Shown here: positions 15,678 to 22,201 of the stretch, piece after piece
How positions within the stretch are numbered: the first letter of the stretch is position 1
Layout of the letters: every line of letters starts with the position of its first letter
Assembly (NCBI GenBank): GCA_002479455.1
Contig: DLNB01000068.1
Coordinates: 1 to 23,580 of the forward strand
Source of the DNA: Acetothermia bacterium UBA7521
GTDB lineage: Bacteria; Bipolaricaulota; Bipolaricaulia; Bipolaricaulales; Bipolaricaulaceae
DNA: 23,580 nt
Direction: 5' to 3'
Position numbers and translations under genes: made by a program
The notes under the pieces: generated by a model
Told to the model about the DNA's origin: nothing
Databases searched by the model: none
What the model saw: the letters and a program-made list of their open reading frames with translations, nothing else

Positions 15678-16391
15678 GTGACGTACTCACCCATCCTTGC
15701 GATCGCAACTGCTGTGTTCGAGATCGGAGCGGCGGGTTGGGTTCTGACAGGTCCTGGTCGGCGGTCGATCGTGCGCACAACCGCGGCGATCCTCCTTTTC
15801 CTCGCTGGGTACCAGATCGTCGAGGTGGCGATCTGCTCGCTGGTTCCCGGGCACGGATTCCTGCCGAGGCTCGCGTTCCTGGTGGTGACGTGGCTTCCGC
15901 CGCTGGGGGTCCTTCTCGTCACGTTTCTGCTCGGTCCCGGCGCCCGTGCAGCGCGCCTGTTCGCCTACGCGATGTTCGGCTTCGCTCTGGGAATCGTCGT
16001 GTGGATCATGTTCGACGCGGATTTCGCCACGCTCTCGGTCTGCAACGCAGTCTATGCGCGCTACGAGCATCCGACACCGGCGTTTCTCCTCTACGCGGCC
16101 TTCTACTGGTTAGGGCTGTTCGGCCTCGTCTCCCTCTCGGCGTACGGTGCAGCGCGACCGCGCGATGGCCACGATGGGCTTCTTGCAAGGCTCGTGTTGA
16201 TCGGTTCGATCGCCTTCATCGTCCCCGCCGTGCTGACATCGTGGTTCGTTCCGGCAGGCGAGGGCGCGCTGCCCTCCGTAATGTGTCACTTCGCGATCCT
16301 GCTGGCAGCCCTGCTGGTGCGCCTCACCTACCTCGAGCGGAGGGGAGGCCCGCAACGAGACCGAGAGAGGCCCTCGCCGGCGTTCCGCTGA
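15678..16391 (+). CDS. Seven-helix integral membrane protein of unknown function
   Basis: This 237-residue protein is almost entirely hydrophobic, with about seven predicted membrane helices: roughly residues 4-24, 32-55, 63-85, 93-113, 132-156, 166-190 and 198-219. A short charged tail (LERRGGPQRDRERP) follows. The seven-helix, roughly 220-residue layout resembles the sensor part of some membrane histidine kinases, but no kinase or signalling domain follows and I do not recognise the family. GTG at 15678 is well supported by GAGAGGAGGT at 15664-15673. The gene ends with tandem stops (TGA TAG) and is convergent with the cyclic-nucleotide-binding gene, 46 bases away. Confidence 0.75.
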   Translation: MTYSPILAIATAVFEIGAAGWVLTGPGRRSIVRTTAAILLFLAGYQIVEVAICSLVPGHGFLPRLAFLVVTWLPPLGVLLVTFLLGPGARAARLFAYAMFGFALGIVVWIMFDADFATLSVCNAVYARYEHPTPAFLLYAAFYWLGLFGLVSLSAYGAARPRDGHDGLLARLVLIGSIAFIVPAVLTSWFVPAGEGALPSVMCHFAILLAALLVRLTYLERRGGPQRDRERPSPAFR

Positions 16392-16437
16392 TAGAGCGGC
16401 CCCCCCGCCGCAGCGCCCTTCGGCCCCGTGAGTGCGT

Positions 16438-16860
16438 CTACTCCGAGAGGGCCATGCTCGTCTGGCGCAGGCGGCGGGTGAGCTCCCCGATGATCTCGTG
16501 GGCGATGTCGGGATAGGTGGTGATCAGACCCTTGATATCCCAGCTTGCGAGGACGAGGCATTTCGTGGGGGTCACCGCAACGACATCTGCCGACCGCGGC
16601 TGGCCGTCGAGCACGGCCATCTCTCCGAAAAACTGGCCGGACCCGAGGCGCGAGACAACCTTCGTTCCCCGGCGCACCTCAACCTGGCCTTCGAGGATGA
16701 GGAAGAAACCGACCTTGCTGCGGTCGCCTTCCTTGACGATGGTTGTCCCAGATTCGAACTCCATCTCCTTCGCCGTCTTGGCGACGGCTTGAAGGTGCTT
16801 GTCGTTGAACGACGAGAACAACGGGACATCCTTCAGCATCTCGGCTACGCTCTTGGCCAT
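16438..16860 (-). CDS. Stand-alone cyclic-nucleotide-binding domain protein
   Basis: This 140-residue protein consists of a single CRP/EPAC-type cyclic-nucleotide-binding domain. The phosphate-binding cassette is intact: GQFFGEMAVLDGQPRSADV at residues 75-93, with Glu80 and Arg89 in the positions that contact the ribose and cyclic phosphate. There is no helix-turn-helix, so it is not a CRP-like transcription factor, and only a short helical C-terminus (EIIGELTRRLRQ) follows. The ATG at 16860 on the minus strand has AGGAGG about eight bases upstream; a longer open frame reaches 16923 but its extra 21 residues lack a ribosome binding site. It is divergent from the tRNA gene. It probably acts by partner binding, yet no partner is apparent nearby. 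Confidence 0.87.
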   Translation of the reverse strand: MAKSVAEMLKDVPLFSSFNDKHLQAVAKTAKEMEFESGTTIVKEGDRSKVGFFLILEGQVEVRRGTKVVSRLGSGQFFGEMAVLDGQPRSADVVAVTPTKCLVLASWDIKGLITTYPDIAHEIIGELTRRLRQTSMALSE

Positions 16861-16975
16861 CGGGCTCCCTCCTGTTCGCATTGGGTCGCTGGCGATCATA
16901 GCGTTCCCCGTTCGCACACACAAGAGCCGTGCGTCGCCCGGTGCAACCGAGCTACTGTGGGGCAGTGCCCTGTGG

Positions 16976-17004
16976 TTGAGGGGATCGGGGAGCGCGGCTA
17001 AGAT
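16976..17004 (+). promoter_or_regulatory. Promoter of the tRNA-Ile gene
   Basis: TTGAGG at 16976-16981 and TAAGAT at 16999-17004 are separated by 17 bases. Transcription would start near 17011, a few bases before the mature tRNA 5' end at 17015. Confidence 0.7.
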
Positions 17005-17014
17005 CCAGCTCTGC

Positions 17015-17091
17015 GGGTCCGTAGCTCAGGTGGTTAGAGCGCGCGCCTGATAAGCGCGAGGTCCCTGGTTCGAGTCCAGGCGGGCCCACCA
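17015..17091 (+). tRNA. trnI-GAT: tRNA-Ile (anticodon GAT)
   Basis: The 77-base sequence folds as a complete cloverleaf. The acceptor stem pairs GGGTCCG (17015-17021) with CGGGCCC (17081-17087), with one T-G wobble. The D arm carries TAGCTCAGGTGGTTAGAGC, the anticodon arm is CGCGC-CTGATAA-GCGCG with GAT at 17049-17051, and the T arm shows GGTTCGAGTCC. The 3' CCA is encoded at 17089-17091. It is a single tRNA, not inside an rRNA operon in this window. No T-rich terminator follows. Confidence 0.97.
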
Positions 17092-17146
17092 GATCAGCAT
17101 TCTCGCCACTTCGCCCCCCCGGAAGACCGCGTGCTTCCCCTGGGAG

Positions 17147-17227
17147 ATGTCTGAGTATGAACTGCGCTAGGGCAACGATCGGCGGACCCTGAAGGAGTTC
17201 GGCGGCGAGGAGATCATCGAGTTCTAG
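17147..17227 (+). pseudogene. Possible short reading-frame remnant split by an in-frame TAG
   Basis: ATG at 17147 after a GGGAG opens a seven-codon frame (MSEYELR) that ends in TAG at 17168. The same frame continues with coding-like composition (GNDRRTLKEFGGEEIIEF) to a second TAG at 17225-17227. It may be a decayed small gene, or chance in a GC-rich gap. There is no evidence for amber decoding in this window. Confidence 0.2.
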
Positions 17228-17269
17228 ACCTTCACCGCGCCTCTCGTGCGTCAACAAAGGAGGTACTTC

Positions 17270-17434
17270 ATGGCCGAACGGATCTGCGATTCCTGCGGCA
17301 AGAAGAAACCGGTGTCAGGCGGCAAGACCTGCGAAAACGGGCACTTCATCTGTAGCACGTGCGTGTCGGCAACAGTCGGGATCTTCTCTGGGGCACGCAC
17401 GCAATGCTCGCTCTGCAAGAAGCCGCTACGATAG
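17270..17434 (+). CDS. 54-residue RING/zinc-ribbon-like protein
   Basis: This tiny protein carries eight evenly placed metal ligands: Cys6, Cys9, Cys21, His25, Cys28, Cys31, Cys46 and Cys49. The spacing C-x2-C-x11-C-x3-H-x2-C-x2-C-x14-C-x2-C satisfies the classical RING-finger (C3HC4) consensus; two independent zinc knuckles would be the simpler alternative. It lacks any other domain. The ATG at 17270 has an excellent AAAGGAGGT at 17255-17263, and this is the reason for choosing it over an upstream frame start at 17246. It stands alone between the tRNA and a palindrome, with no ubiquitin-like, E1 or E2 genes nearby. A role as a zinc-binding adaptor in protein-protein or RNA contacts is possible; no function can be assigned. 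Confidence 0.8.
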   Translation: MAERICDSCGKKKPVSGGKTCENGHFICSTCVSATVGIFSGARTQCSLCKKPLR

Positions 17435-17550
17435 CACCCTGTGCGGCACCATCACGACAGCGTGCCATCCCGCTGGCTTGCCATTGCACCAGCCCGCGCG
17501 TAGCGACGGAGATCTATCTGTTCCGTCTCTACGAGTTCTAAGCCCATGTA

Positions 17551-17572
17551 GTGTCCATTCCTTGACGGACAC
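17551..17572. repeat. Palindrome resembling the IS630 terminal repeats
   Basis: GTGTCC (17551-17556) and GGACAC (17567-17572) flank ten bases. The right arm TTGACGGACAC repeats most of the IS right end TTGACGGACGGGACAC found at 19578-19593, minus GGG, and the left arm GTGTCC equals the first six bases of the IS left end. Both arms are bordered by TA or CA as at the IS. It overlaps the -35 box of the next promoter, so it could be a decayed IS end or an operator. Confidence 0.5.
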
Positions 17573-17591
17573 CACCGGCTGGGTATAGGAT
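17562..17591 (+). promoter_or_regulatory. Strong promoter ahead of the 33-codon ORF
   Basis: TTGACG at 17562-17567 is followed by TAGGAT at 17586-17591 (18-base spacer) or TATAGG at 17584-17589 (16-base spacer). Transcription would start about 30 bases before the ATG at 17628. The -35 lies inside the palindrome at 17551-17572, so a protein bound there would repress. Confidence 0.55.
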
Positions 17592-17627
17592 ACAACGGTC
17601 ATCTCGCCAGTTCACTGGGGGTGTCAC

Positions 17628-17729
17628 ATGGCAGCAGTGCAGAAAGGCGGCAAGACGGCAGACAAGAGAGGAATTGTCACCAAGGGAAAGACCAAGCCAC
17701 CTACGAAACCACCGCCCATCAAGAAGTGA
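17628..17729 (+). CDS. 33-residue Lys/Pro-rich basic peptide
   Basis: The small frame encodes 33 residues starting MAAVQKGGKTADKRG and ending KPPTKPPPIKK. It is strongly basic and has no hydrophobic segment, so it would be a soluble, probably disordered, nucleic-acid- or anion-binding peptide. I do not recognise it. Support for being real comes from the promoter at 17562-17591 and a GGGGGTG (17617-17623) five to seven bases before the ATG. Its last 11 bases overlap tail-to-tail with the end of the DUF6338-like gene on the other strand. A chance frame remains possible. Confidence 0.5.
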   Translation: MAAVQKGGKTADKRGIVTKGKTKPPTKPPPIKK

Positions 17730-18384
17730 CAGAGCGTCCGGTTGGCTCTGTCGCGGTGCTTATCGCGTCAGCTCCATCCCAGAACTCGATGGCTTGAATC
17801 TCACGGCCCGAGGGGATGAATACCCCGGGACCGTTGATTTCGCTTTCCTCGGTCGGTTTGCATCGTGTCCAGCTCTTGACTTGCCAGCCACCCTTGCGTG
17901 ACAGAAAGATGGTCTCTGCCCCTGCGGTCCCATAGTACTTAACCCATCCCTGATAGCACCTCCCGTCGCCGAGATAGACCCGTCCCCAAACACCGGCGAT
18001 CTCCTGGTCTGTAAACACCTCTTCCCATCCACTTGGCTTCCCGGTTTCCTGGGTCCAACCCCGTTTGTAGAACCACGTGTACGGGATGCCGCGGTGAGCG
18101 ACAACACCAGCGATACCTCCTACGATAACAGCGGCCCCGACCGCAAACCCAAACAGCGATGCGTACCCAGTCGAACCCAAAGCTGCCCCGTCGAGGAGAC
18201 CACCGAAGAACCCAGAAGGCAAAGACATCAAGTAGACCAATGGTAGGATCAACACGTTGTAGCCAAGCGCCCGAACCAGCCGATCTTGGTCTCTGGCTCG
18301 CGGTGCGCCGATAAAGAGCCCTTTGACCTCGGATGCCAAGAGCCCCGGTAGGAGGAAGAGCAACACAGTAAGACTGTGATCCAT
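17719..18384 (-). CDS. DUF6338-like membrane protein
   Basis: This 221-residue protein starts with a hydrophobic helix containing LLFLLPGLLASEVKG, has two or three further membrane segments (about residues 43-62 and 72-96), and then a soluble C-terminal part. That part contains GWEEVFTDQEIAGVWGRVYL followed by DGRCYQGWV, a pattern I associate with the uncharacterised DUF6338 family; this is recognition from memory and not a search. ATG at 18384 on the minus strand has AAAGGAGG upstream. Only 39 bases separate this start from the IS630 element, so its original promoter or operon partner is probably beyond the insertion. The 3' end overlaps the small basic ORF by 11 bases. Confidence 0.72.
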   Translation of the reverse strand: MDHSLTVLLFLLPGLLASEVKGLFIGAPRARDQDRLVRALGYNVLILPLVYLMSLPSGFFGGLLDGAALGSTGYASLFGFAVGAAVIVGGIAGVVAHRGIPYTWFYKRGWTQETGKPSGWEEVFTDQEIAGVWGRVYLGDGRCYQGWVKYYGTAGAETIFLSRKGGWQVKSWTRCKPTEESEINGPGVFIPSGREIQAIEFWDGADAISTATEPTGRSVTS

Positions 18385-18423
18385 TAATACCTCCTTTGAT
18401 CCCGCGCCGGTTGCGGTCTGCCA

Positions 18424-18439
18424 GTGTCCCGTCCGACAA
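18424..18439 (+). repeat. IS630 terminal inverted repeat, left
   Basis: GTGTCCCGTCCGACAA matches the inverse of the right end at 15 of 16 positions. Confidence 0.85.
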
Positions 18440-18464
18440 TTGAGATCAACTAGACTTCCTGGCT

Positions 18465-19538
18465 CTAGCTTGCTTCCAGGGCCTGTCGGGCACGGCGGAT
18501 CTTACGTAGGATCTCCTCTCCCTTGGCCTTCCAGGTGTAAGGCTTGGGGTGCAGGTTCCGTTGGGCAAGGTGACTCACGATGTCCTCGACCAGCTCCCTG
18601 ACGCTGCTGAAGCTTCCCTCGCGGATCACATCCTCGGTCAGGTCGGAGAAGAACCGCTCGACGAGGTTCATCCACGACGAACTGGTGGGGGTGAAGTGGA
18701 GATGGAACCGCGGATGCTTGGACAGCCAATCGAGGACGCTCGCCTCCTTGTGCGTGCAGTAGTTGTCAACGATGAGGTGTAGCTCCAGCTCCTGAGGCGT
18801 TTCCCGGTCGATCTGCTTCAGGAACCTCAACCACTCGACGTGGGTGTGGCGCTTCTCCGTGCGAGCGATCAGCCTTCCGTCCAGGTAGTTCAGCGCGGCA
18901 AACAGGGTGATCGTCCCGTGGCGCTTGTAGTCGTGTGTCCGCGTGCGGATCTCTCCCACCCCAAGAGGCAGCCCTGGTTGGGTGCGCTCCAAGGCCTGAC
19001 ATTGGCTCTTCTCGTCACAACACAGCACCAGCGACCTCTCCGGCGGGTCGAGGTACAACCCAATGACGTCCCAGAACTTCTCCCCGAACCGAGGGTCGTT
19101 GGACAGCTTGAACGTCTTGACAAGGTGGGGCTTGATGTTGTTCGCCTTCCAGATCCGGTGGACGCTGTCAGGGGAGATCCCGACTTCTCTGGCCATCGTG
19201 CGCACGGTCCACCGCGTGTGCGGCTTCGGGGGCTGGGTGGCTCGGGTGATGACCTCGGCTACCTTGTCCGCAGGGATCGACGGGCGCCGTCCTCTCCCCT
19301 TCCGATCCACCAGCCCTGCCAGACCTTCCCGCTCGAACCGCTGGGACCACCGGTTGACGCAGTTCACACTCACACCGAGTTCGCCTGCAACCTGGGATTG
19401 CCTAACCCCTTCAGCTCGGCGGAGCACAATCGCTGCCCGCAAGCTGTCACGCTGGGGAACACTGGGGGCTCGCACGCGGCGTTCAAGCTCCGCCCTCTCT
19501 TCCAATGTGATCTCTACCTTCGTGATCGGTCGGCCCAT
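18465..19538 (-). CDS. IS630-family transposase
   Basis: This is a complete 357-residue transposase. The N-terminus MGRPITKVEITLEERAELER and the helix-turn-helix (SQVAGELGVSVNCVNRW near residues 48-64) bind the repeats; a second winged-helix-like segment (ARWTV/EVGISPDSVHRIW type) lies near 110-130. The DDE catalytic triad is intact: Asp175 in CCDEKSQ, Asp258 in IVDNYCTHK and Glu294 in NLVERFF, with 35 residues between the last two as usual for the family. The start MGRP at 19538 is chosen because IS630 transposases commonly begin so; a start at 19577 would add 13 residues reaching into the terminal repeat. It lies on the same strand as the genes it interrupts. Confidence 0.93.
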   Translation of the reverse strand: MGRPITKVEITLEERAELERRVRAPSVPQRDSLRAAIVLRRAEGVRQSQVAGELGVSVNCVNRWSQRFEREGLAGLVDRKGRGRRPSIPADKVAEVITRATQPPKPHTRWTVRTMAREVGISPDSVHRIWKANNIKPHLVKTFKLSNDPRFGEKFWDVIGLYLDPPERSLVLCCDEKSQCQALERTQPGLPLGVGEIRTRTHDYKRHGTITLFAALNYLDGRLIARTEKRHTHVEWLRFLKQIDRETPQELELHLIVDNYCTHKEASVLDWLSKHPRFHLHFTPTSSSWMNLVERFFSDLTEDVIREGSFSSVRELVEDIVSHLAQRNLHPKPYTWKAKGEEILRKIRRARQALEAS

Positions 19539-19577
19539 GGGCCATCCTACCAGGTGTGAGCCTTTGGAGCACGCCAT

Positions 19578-19593
19578 TTGACGGACGGGACAC
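19578..19593 (-). repeat. IS630 terminal inverted repeat, right
   Basis: TTGACGGACGGGACAC on the plus strand is the inverse of the left end with one mismatch, followed by TA. Confidence 0.85.
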
Positions 19594-20183
19594 TAGCCTT
19601 CGACCGCCTCGGCAAGAAACCGGCCCAGTTCGCTTGCCCCGTCGAACGGTTTGCCTTCGTCCTTGGCGAGATCCCCTCGTCCGGCGACCCCGTAGTAGGG
19701 AAAGCGCTTGATCGTCAGCGGGGTCATCCGCATCGACATCGCAAACCCGAACAGGTAGCGAAACACCTCCAGCGGATCGCCCCCCCCTGTGGCGGAGATG
19801 AACGCGCACGGCTTGTCCTCAAAGAGGTGGGTCCCCTTGTGGCCCCGCATGTCGTGAAAGTAGGCCAAGCACACCAGCCGCTCGCACAGGGCGACGACCC
19901 GGGACGGAACAGGGAAATAGAGCGGGGCTCCGAAGACAATTCCGTCGGCGTCTTCCATCTTCTGAAGGAGGCCCTGGAAGTCGTCCTTCACCACGCACTT
20001 GTAGGGCGTCTTCGCGCATACGTCGTAGCACCCTTGGCAGGGACCGATCTCCAGTGCAGACAGGTTCACAATCTGTGTGCGAATCTTGGGCTTCGTCTCC
20101 TTGACCGCGCCAAGGACTGCCTCCACAAGCTGGCCCGTGTTCCCCTCTTTGCGCATTGAGCCGACAATTCCCAGCACCTTCAT
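19593..20183 (-). CDS. Flavodoxin-fold NAD(P)H/FMN oxidoreductase with Cys cluster motif
   Basis: This 196-residue protein has the flavodoxin fold of the NADPH-dependent FMN reductase/iron-sulfur flavoprotein group. The FMN-phosphate loop is GSMRKEGNTGQL at residues 8-19 and the isoalloxazine loop GAPLYFPVPS is near 87. Four cysteines, 49, 52, 56 and 63 (C-x2-C-x3-C-x6-C), lie where iron-sulfur flavoproteins bind a [4Fe-4S] cluster, so it likely passes electrons between a cluster and FMN. ATG at 20183 has GGGAGG upstream on the minus strand. The TAG stop (19595-19593) consists of the TA target plus the first base of the IS, so the insertion hit exactly the stop codon and left the protein whole. 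It is 59 bases downstream of polX on the same strand. Confidence 0.88.
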   Translation of the reverse strand: MKVLGIVGSMRKEGNTGQLVEAVLGAVKETKPKIRTQIVNLSALEIGPCQGCYDVCAKTPYKCVVKDDFQGLLQKMEDADGIVFGAPLYFPVPSRVVALCERLVCLAYFHDMRGHKGTHLFEDKPCAFISATGGGDPLEVFRYLFGFAMSMRMTPLTIKRFPYYGVAGRGDLAKDEGKPFDGASELGRFLAEAVEG

Positions 20184-20242
20184 CGCACCACCTCCCGAGG
20201 CCAAGGGTACTCCGGCACGCCATGGGAGGGCAAACCGGACGA

Positions 20243-21958
20243 CTACCGACCACGCTTCCGCGCCGCGAGAAGATCGCGTACGGGAAGGGTGTTCAGCACA
20301 CAGCTCGCCGTCGCCCACCCCCGCCGAGCGGTGAGAACACCCAGTTCGAGGTAACCAAGCTGGCTCGGCACGTGGGCGTCGGTCCCGACGACAAGCTTGA
20401 CGCCAAACCCAAGCGCGCGCCGGATGAGCTCCGAGGGAAGGTCGAGCCGCTTGGGGTGCGCGTTCACTTCAAGCGCGGTCCCGGACTTGGCCGCTCGGCG
20501 GAACACCTCGTCCCAGTCGGCCTCGTAGGGGGGGCGCTCCCCGATCAACCGTCCGGTGGGGTGCCCGAGTGCGTCCACCCCCTCGTCCTCCAGCGCCCGG
20601 CCCAGGCGCTCCGTCATCTCCGCCCGTCCGAGGCGGAGGTGGCTGTGCACCGAGCCGATCACAAAATCGAGGTCGCGGAGAAGATCCCGGGGAACGTCCG
20701 CCCTCCCGTCCCGGGCGATGTTCGCCTCGACCCCGGTCAACACGGTCAGCCCAGGGAAGCGCTCGTTCAGCCGGCGCACCTCCTCGATCTGACGGCGGAG
20801 GTCGTCTGAGGACAGGCCGGGAATCGCCGCGGCGAACTTCAGGTGGTCCGTGATCGCCAGGCACGTGATCCCCCGCTCCTGCGCCGCTCGCACCGCCTCG
20901 TCAAGGGTCATCTCGCCATCGGACGCGTCCGTATGGACATGGAGGTCGCAGCAGACCTGATCTACCTCGACCAAACGCGGTAGATTCCCCCGCTCGGCCG
21001 CAGCGAGCTCGCCGCCATCCTCGCGCAGCTCGGGCGGGATGTAGACCAAGCTCAGAGCCTCGTACACCCCCGACTCGTCTTCACCCGCGATGGCCGCTCC
21101 ATCGGCGGCGAACAGCCCGTACTCGGAGAGCTTGAGCCCCCGGACGACGGCTCGCTCCCGCAGGCGGATGTTGTGCTCCTTAGAGCCAGTGAAGTACTGA
21201 AGTGCCGCTCCAAACGAAGCCTTCGGGACCATGCGCAGGTCGCACTGGACCCCGTCGCCCAACCGCACCGAGGCCTTCTTCGGACCCTGGGCGAGGACCT
21301 CCTCGACGCCCGGCAGGGAGCAGAACGCAGCAGCGGCCTCGTCCGGGCGGTCAGAGATCGCCAGGAGGTCCAGGTCACCGACCGTCTCCTTGCCCCGGCG
21401 GAGCGACCCTGCCGGCTCGACCCGCGCGAACAGGCCCGTCGCCCGAAGCCTCTGACACAGGTCGCGGGCCAGCGGGATCGCCCGTCCGAGAAGCACCCGC
21501 CGCTCGGCACGCCGCGTTTCCGCGAGTCCCCGCAGGATCTTCTCCTCCAGCTTCTCGCCAAGGCCCTTGATCTTCTGGATCCGCCCCTCGCGCGCCACCC
21601 GCTCCAAGTCCGCGAGGGTTCTCACCCCGAGCTCATCGTAGAGGAGCTTGGCCGTCTTCGGGCCGACCCCGTCCACCTGGGTGAGGGCTTGCAGGTCCAC
21701 CGGAAGCTGGGCTTTCAGCTCGTCGTGGTAGCGGAGCCTTCCCGTGGCCACGATCTCCGCGACCTTCGCGGCGATCGCTTCCCCCACTCCGGGAAGGTCG
21801 CGCAGCCGCCCTTCGGCCACCAGGTCCTCCACCGGGGTCGGACAGTCCTCCACCGCCCGGGCGGCGCGGCGGTAGGCGCGGGGCTTGAACGGAACGTTCC
21901 CCAGCTCCAGAAAATCGGCGATCTCGTAGAGGATCCGCGCCACCAGCGCGTTCTTCAT
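20243..21958 (-). CDS. polX: DNA polymerase X family protein with PHP nuclease domain
   Basis: This 571-residue bacterial PolX fills short gaps in base-excision repair and carries 3' exonuclease/AP-endonuclease activity in its PHP domain. Helix-hairpin-helix DNA-binding elements lie at about 54-70 (LPGVGEAIAAKV), 94-110 and 128-140. The polymerase palm shows GSLRRGKETVGDLDLL at 184-199 with Asp195 and Asp197, and the third acidic residue Asp240 (CDLRMV). The PHP domain starts at 338 with DLHVHTDASDGEM, then Asp371-His372, Glu411, GSVHSH (435-440), GHPTGR (465-470), EVNAHPKRLD (497-506) and GTDAHV (525-530). All metal-binding motifs appear intact, and length matches the family. The ATG overlaps the stop of the upstream DUF6485-like gene (ATGA), implying coupled translation. 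Confidence 0.95.
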   Translation of the reverse strand: MKNALVARILYEIADFLELGNVPFKPRAYRRAARAVEDCPTPVEDLVAEGRLRDLPGVGEAIAAKVAEIVATGRLRYHDELKAQLPVDLQALTQVDGVGPKTAKLLYDELGVRTLADLERVAREGRIQKIKGLGEKLEEKILRGLAETRRAERRVLLGRAIPLARDLCQRLRATGLFARVEPAGSLRRGKETVGDLDLLAISDRPDEAAAAFCSLPGVEEVLAQGPKKASVRLGDGVQCDLRMVPKASFGAALQYFTGSKEHNIRLRERAVVRGLKLSEYGLFAADGAAIAGEDESGVYEALSLVYIPPELREDGGELAAAERGNLPRLVEVDQVCCDLHVHTDASDGEMTLDEAVRAAQERGITCLAITDHLKFAAAIPGLSSDDLRRQIEEVRRLNERFPGLTVLTGVEANIARDGRADVPRDLLRDLDFVIGSVHSHLRLGRAEMTERLGRALEDEGVDALGHPTGRLIGERPPYEADWDEVFRRAAKSGTALEVNAHPKRLDLPSELIRRALGFGVKLVVGTDAHVPSQLGYLELGVLTARRGWATASCVLNTLPVRDLLAARKRGR

Positions 21959-22152
21959 CGGTGAAGCCCGGCAAAACGGCGGAACGACCGGTCGTAGGTG
22001 TGCTCCACCTCAGGAGGGAAGCAGCATGCGGGGAGTTCGTCCTGCGCCAGGTGGTAGGCGAGACACGCGCAGCAGTTCCCCTTGCGCGGACACGTGGGCC
22101 ACGTGCAGGTGCAGCGAGCGAGGTTCTCCTTCGCCTGTGGACACGTTGCCAT
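21955..22152 (-). CDS. DUF6485-like Cys-rich small protein
   Basis: This 65-residue protein has nine cysteines, in the order Cys4, 14, 16, 21, 27, 28, 30, 43 and 44, and ends with a YDRSFRRFAG stretch. The pattern MATCPQ...CTCTWPTCPRKG...CCACLAYH matches my memory of the DUF6485 family; function is unknown and metal binding is likely. ATG at 22152 is preceded by AAGGAGGA on the minus strand; an open frame continues upstream to 22233 without such a site. The stop overlaps the polX start by ATGA. The gene is divergent from the phosphodiesterase gene, with 49 bases between the starts. Confidence 0.8.
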   Translation of the reverse strand: MATCPQAKENLARCTCTWPTCPRKGNCCACLAYHLAQDELPACCFPPEVEHTYDRSFRRFAGLHR

Positions 22153-22185
22153 GGTCCTCCTTTTCGGCCGCGTCGGGCCGACGGC

Positions 22186-22191
22186 TATAAT
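22186..22191 (+). promoter_or_regulatory. -10 box TATAAT in the divergent intergenic region
   Basis: A perfect TATAAT lies 10 bases before the ATG at 22202, predicting a transcript with almost no leader. No good -35 is seen at 16-18 bases. On the minus strand the same segment offers TTGCCC and CATTAT 18 bases apart for the DUF6485-polX genes, so the two promoters may overlap. Confidence 0.5.
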
Positions 22192-22201
22192 GCCCGAAGC
22201 C

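Larger units (their letters stand above)
18424..19593 (-). mobile_element. IS630-family insertion sequence, complete
   Basis: The element is 1170 bp. Ends carry 16-bp inverted repeats: GTGTCCCGTCCGACAA (18424-18439) and, inverted, 19578-19593, with one mismatch. The right end is flanked by TA (19594-19595), the family's target dinucleotide; the left flank is CA (18422-18423), one base off a TA duplication. It contains one intact transposase gene covering most of its length. Both ends and the catalytic residues are complete, so it may still be active. Confidence 0.88.

Noticed and set aside
17168..17170. TAG read as pyrrolysine or as suppressed amber
   Set aside because: Several genes in the window end in TAG (for example at 11910-11912 and 13372-13374), and no dedicated tRNA or synthetase is present.
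20156..21964. Plus-strand frames opposite polX (20156-20809, 21173-21964)
   Set aside because: Antisense shadows of a gene with fully intact polymerase and PHP motifs.
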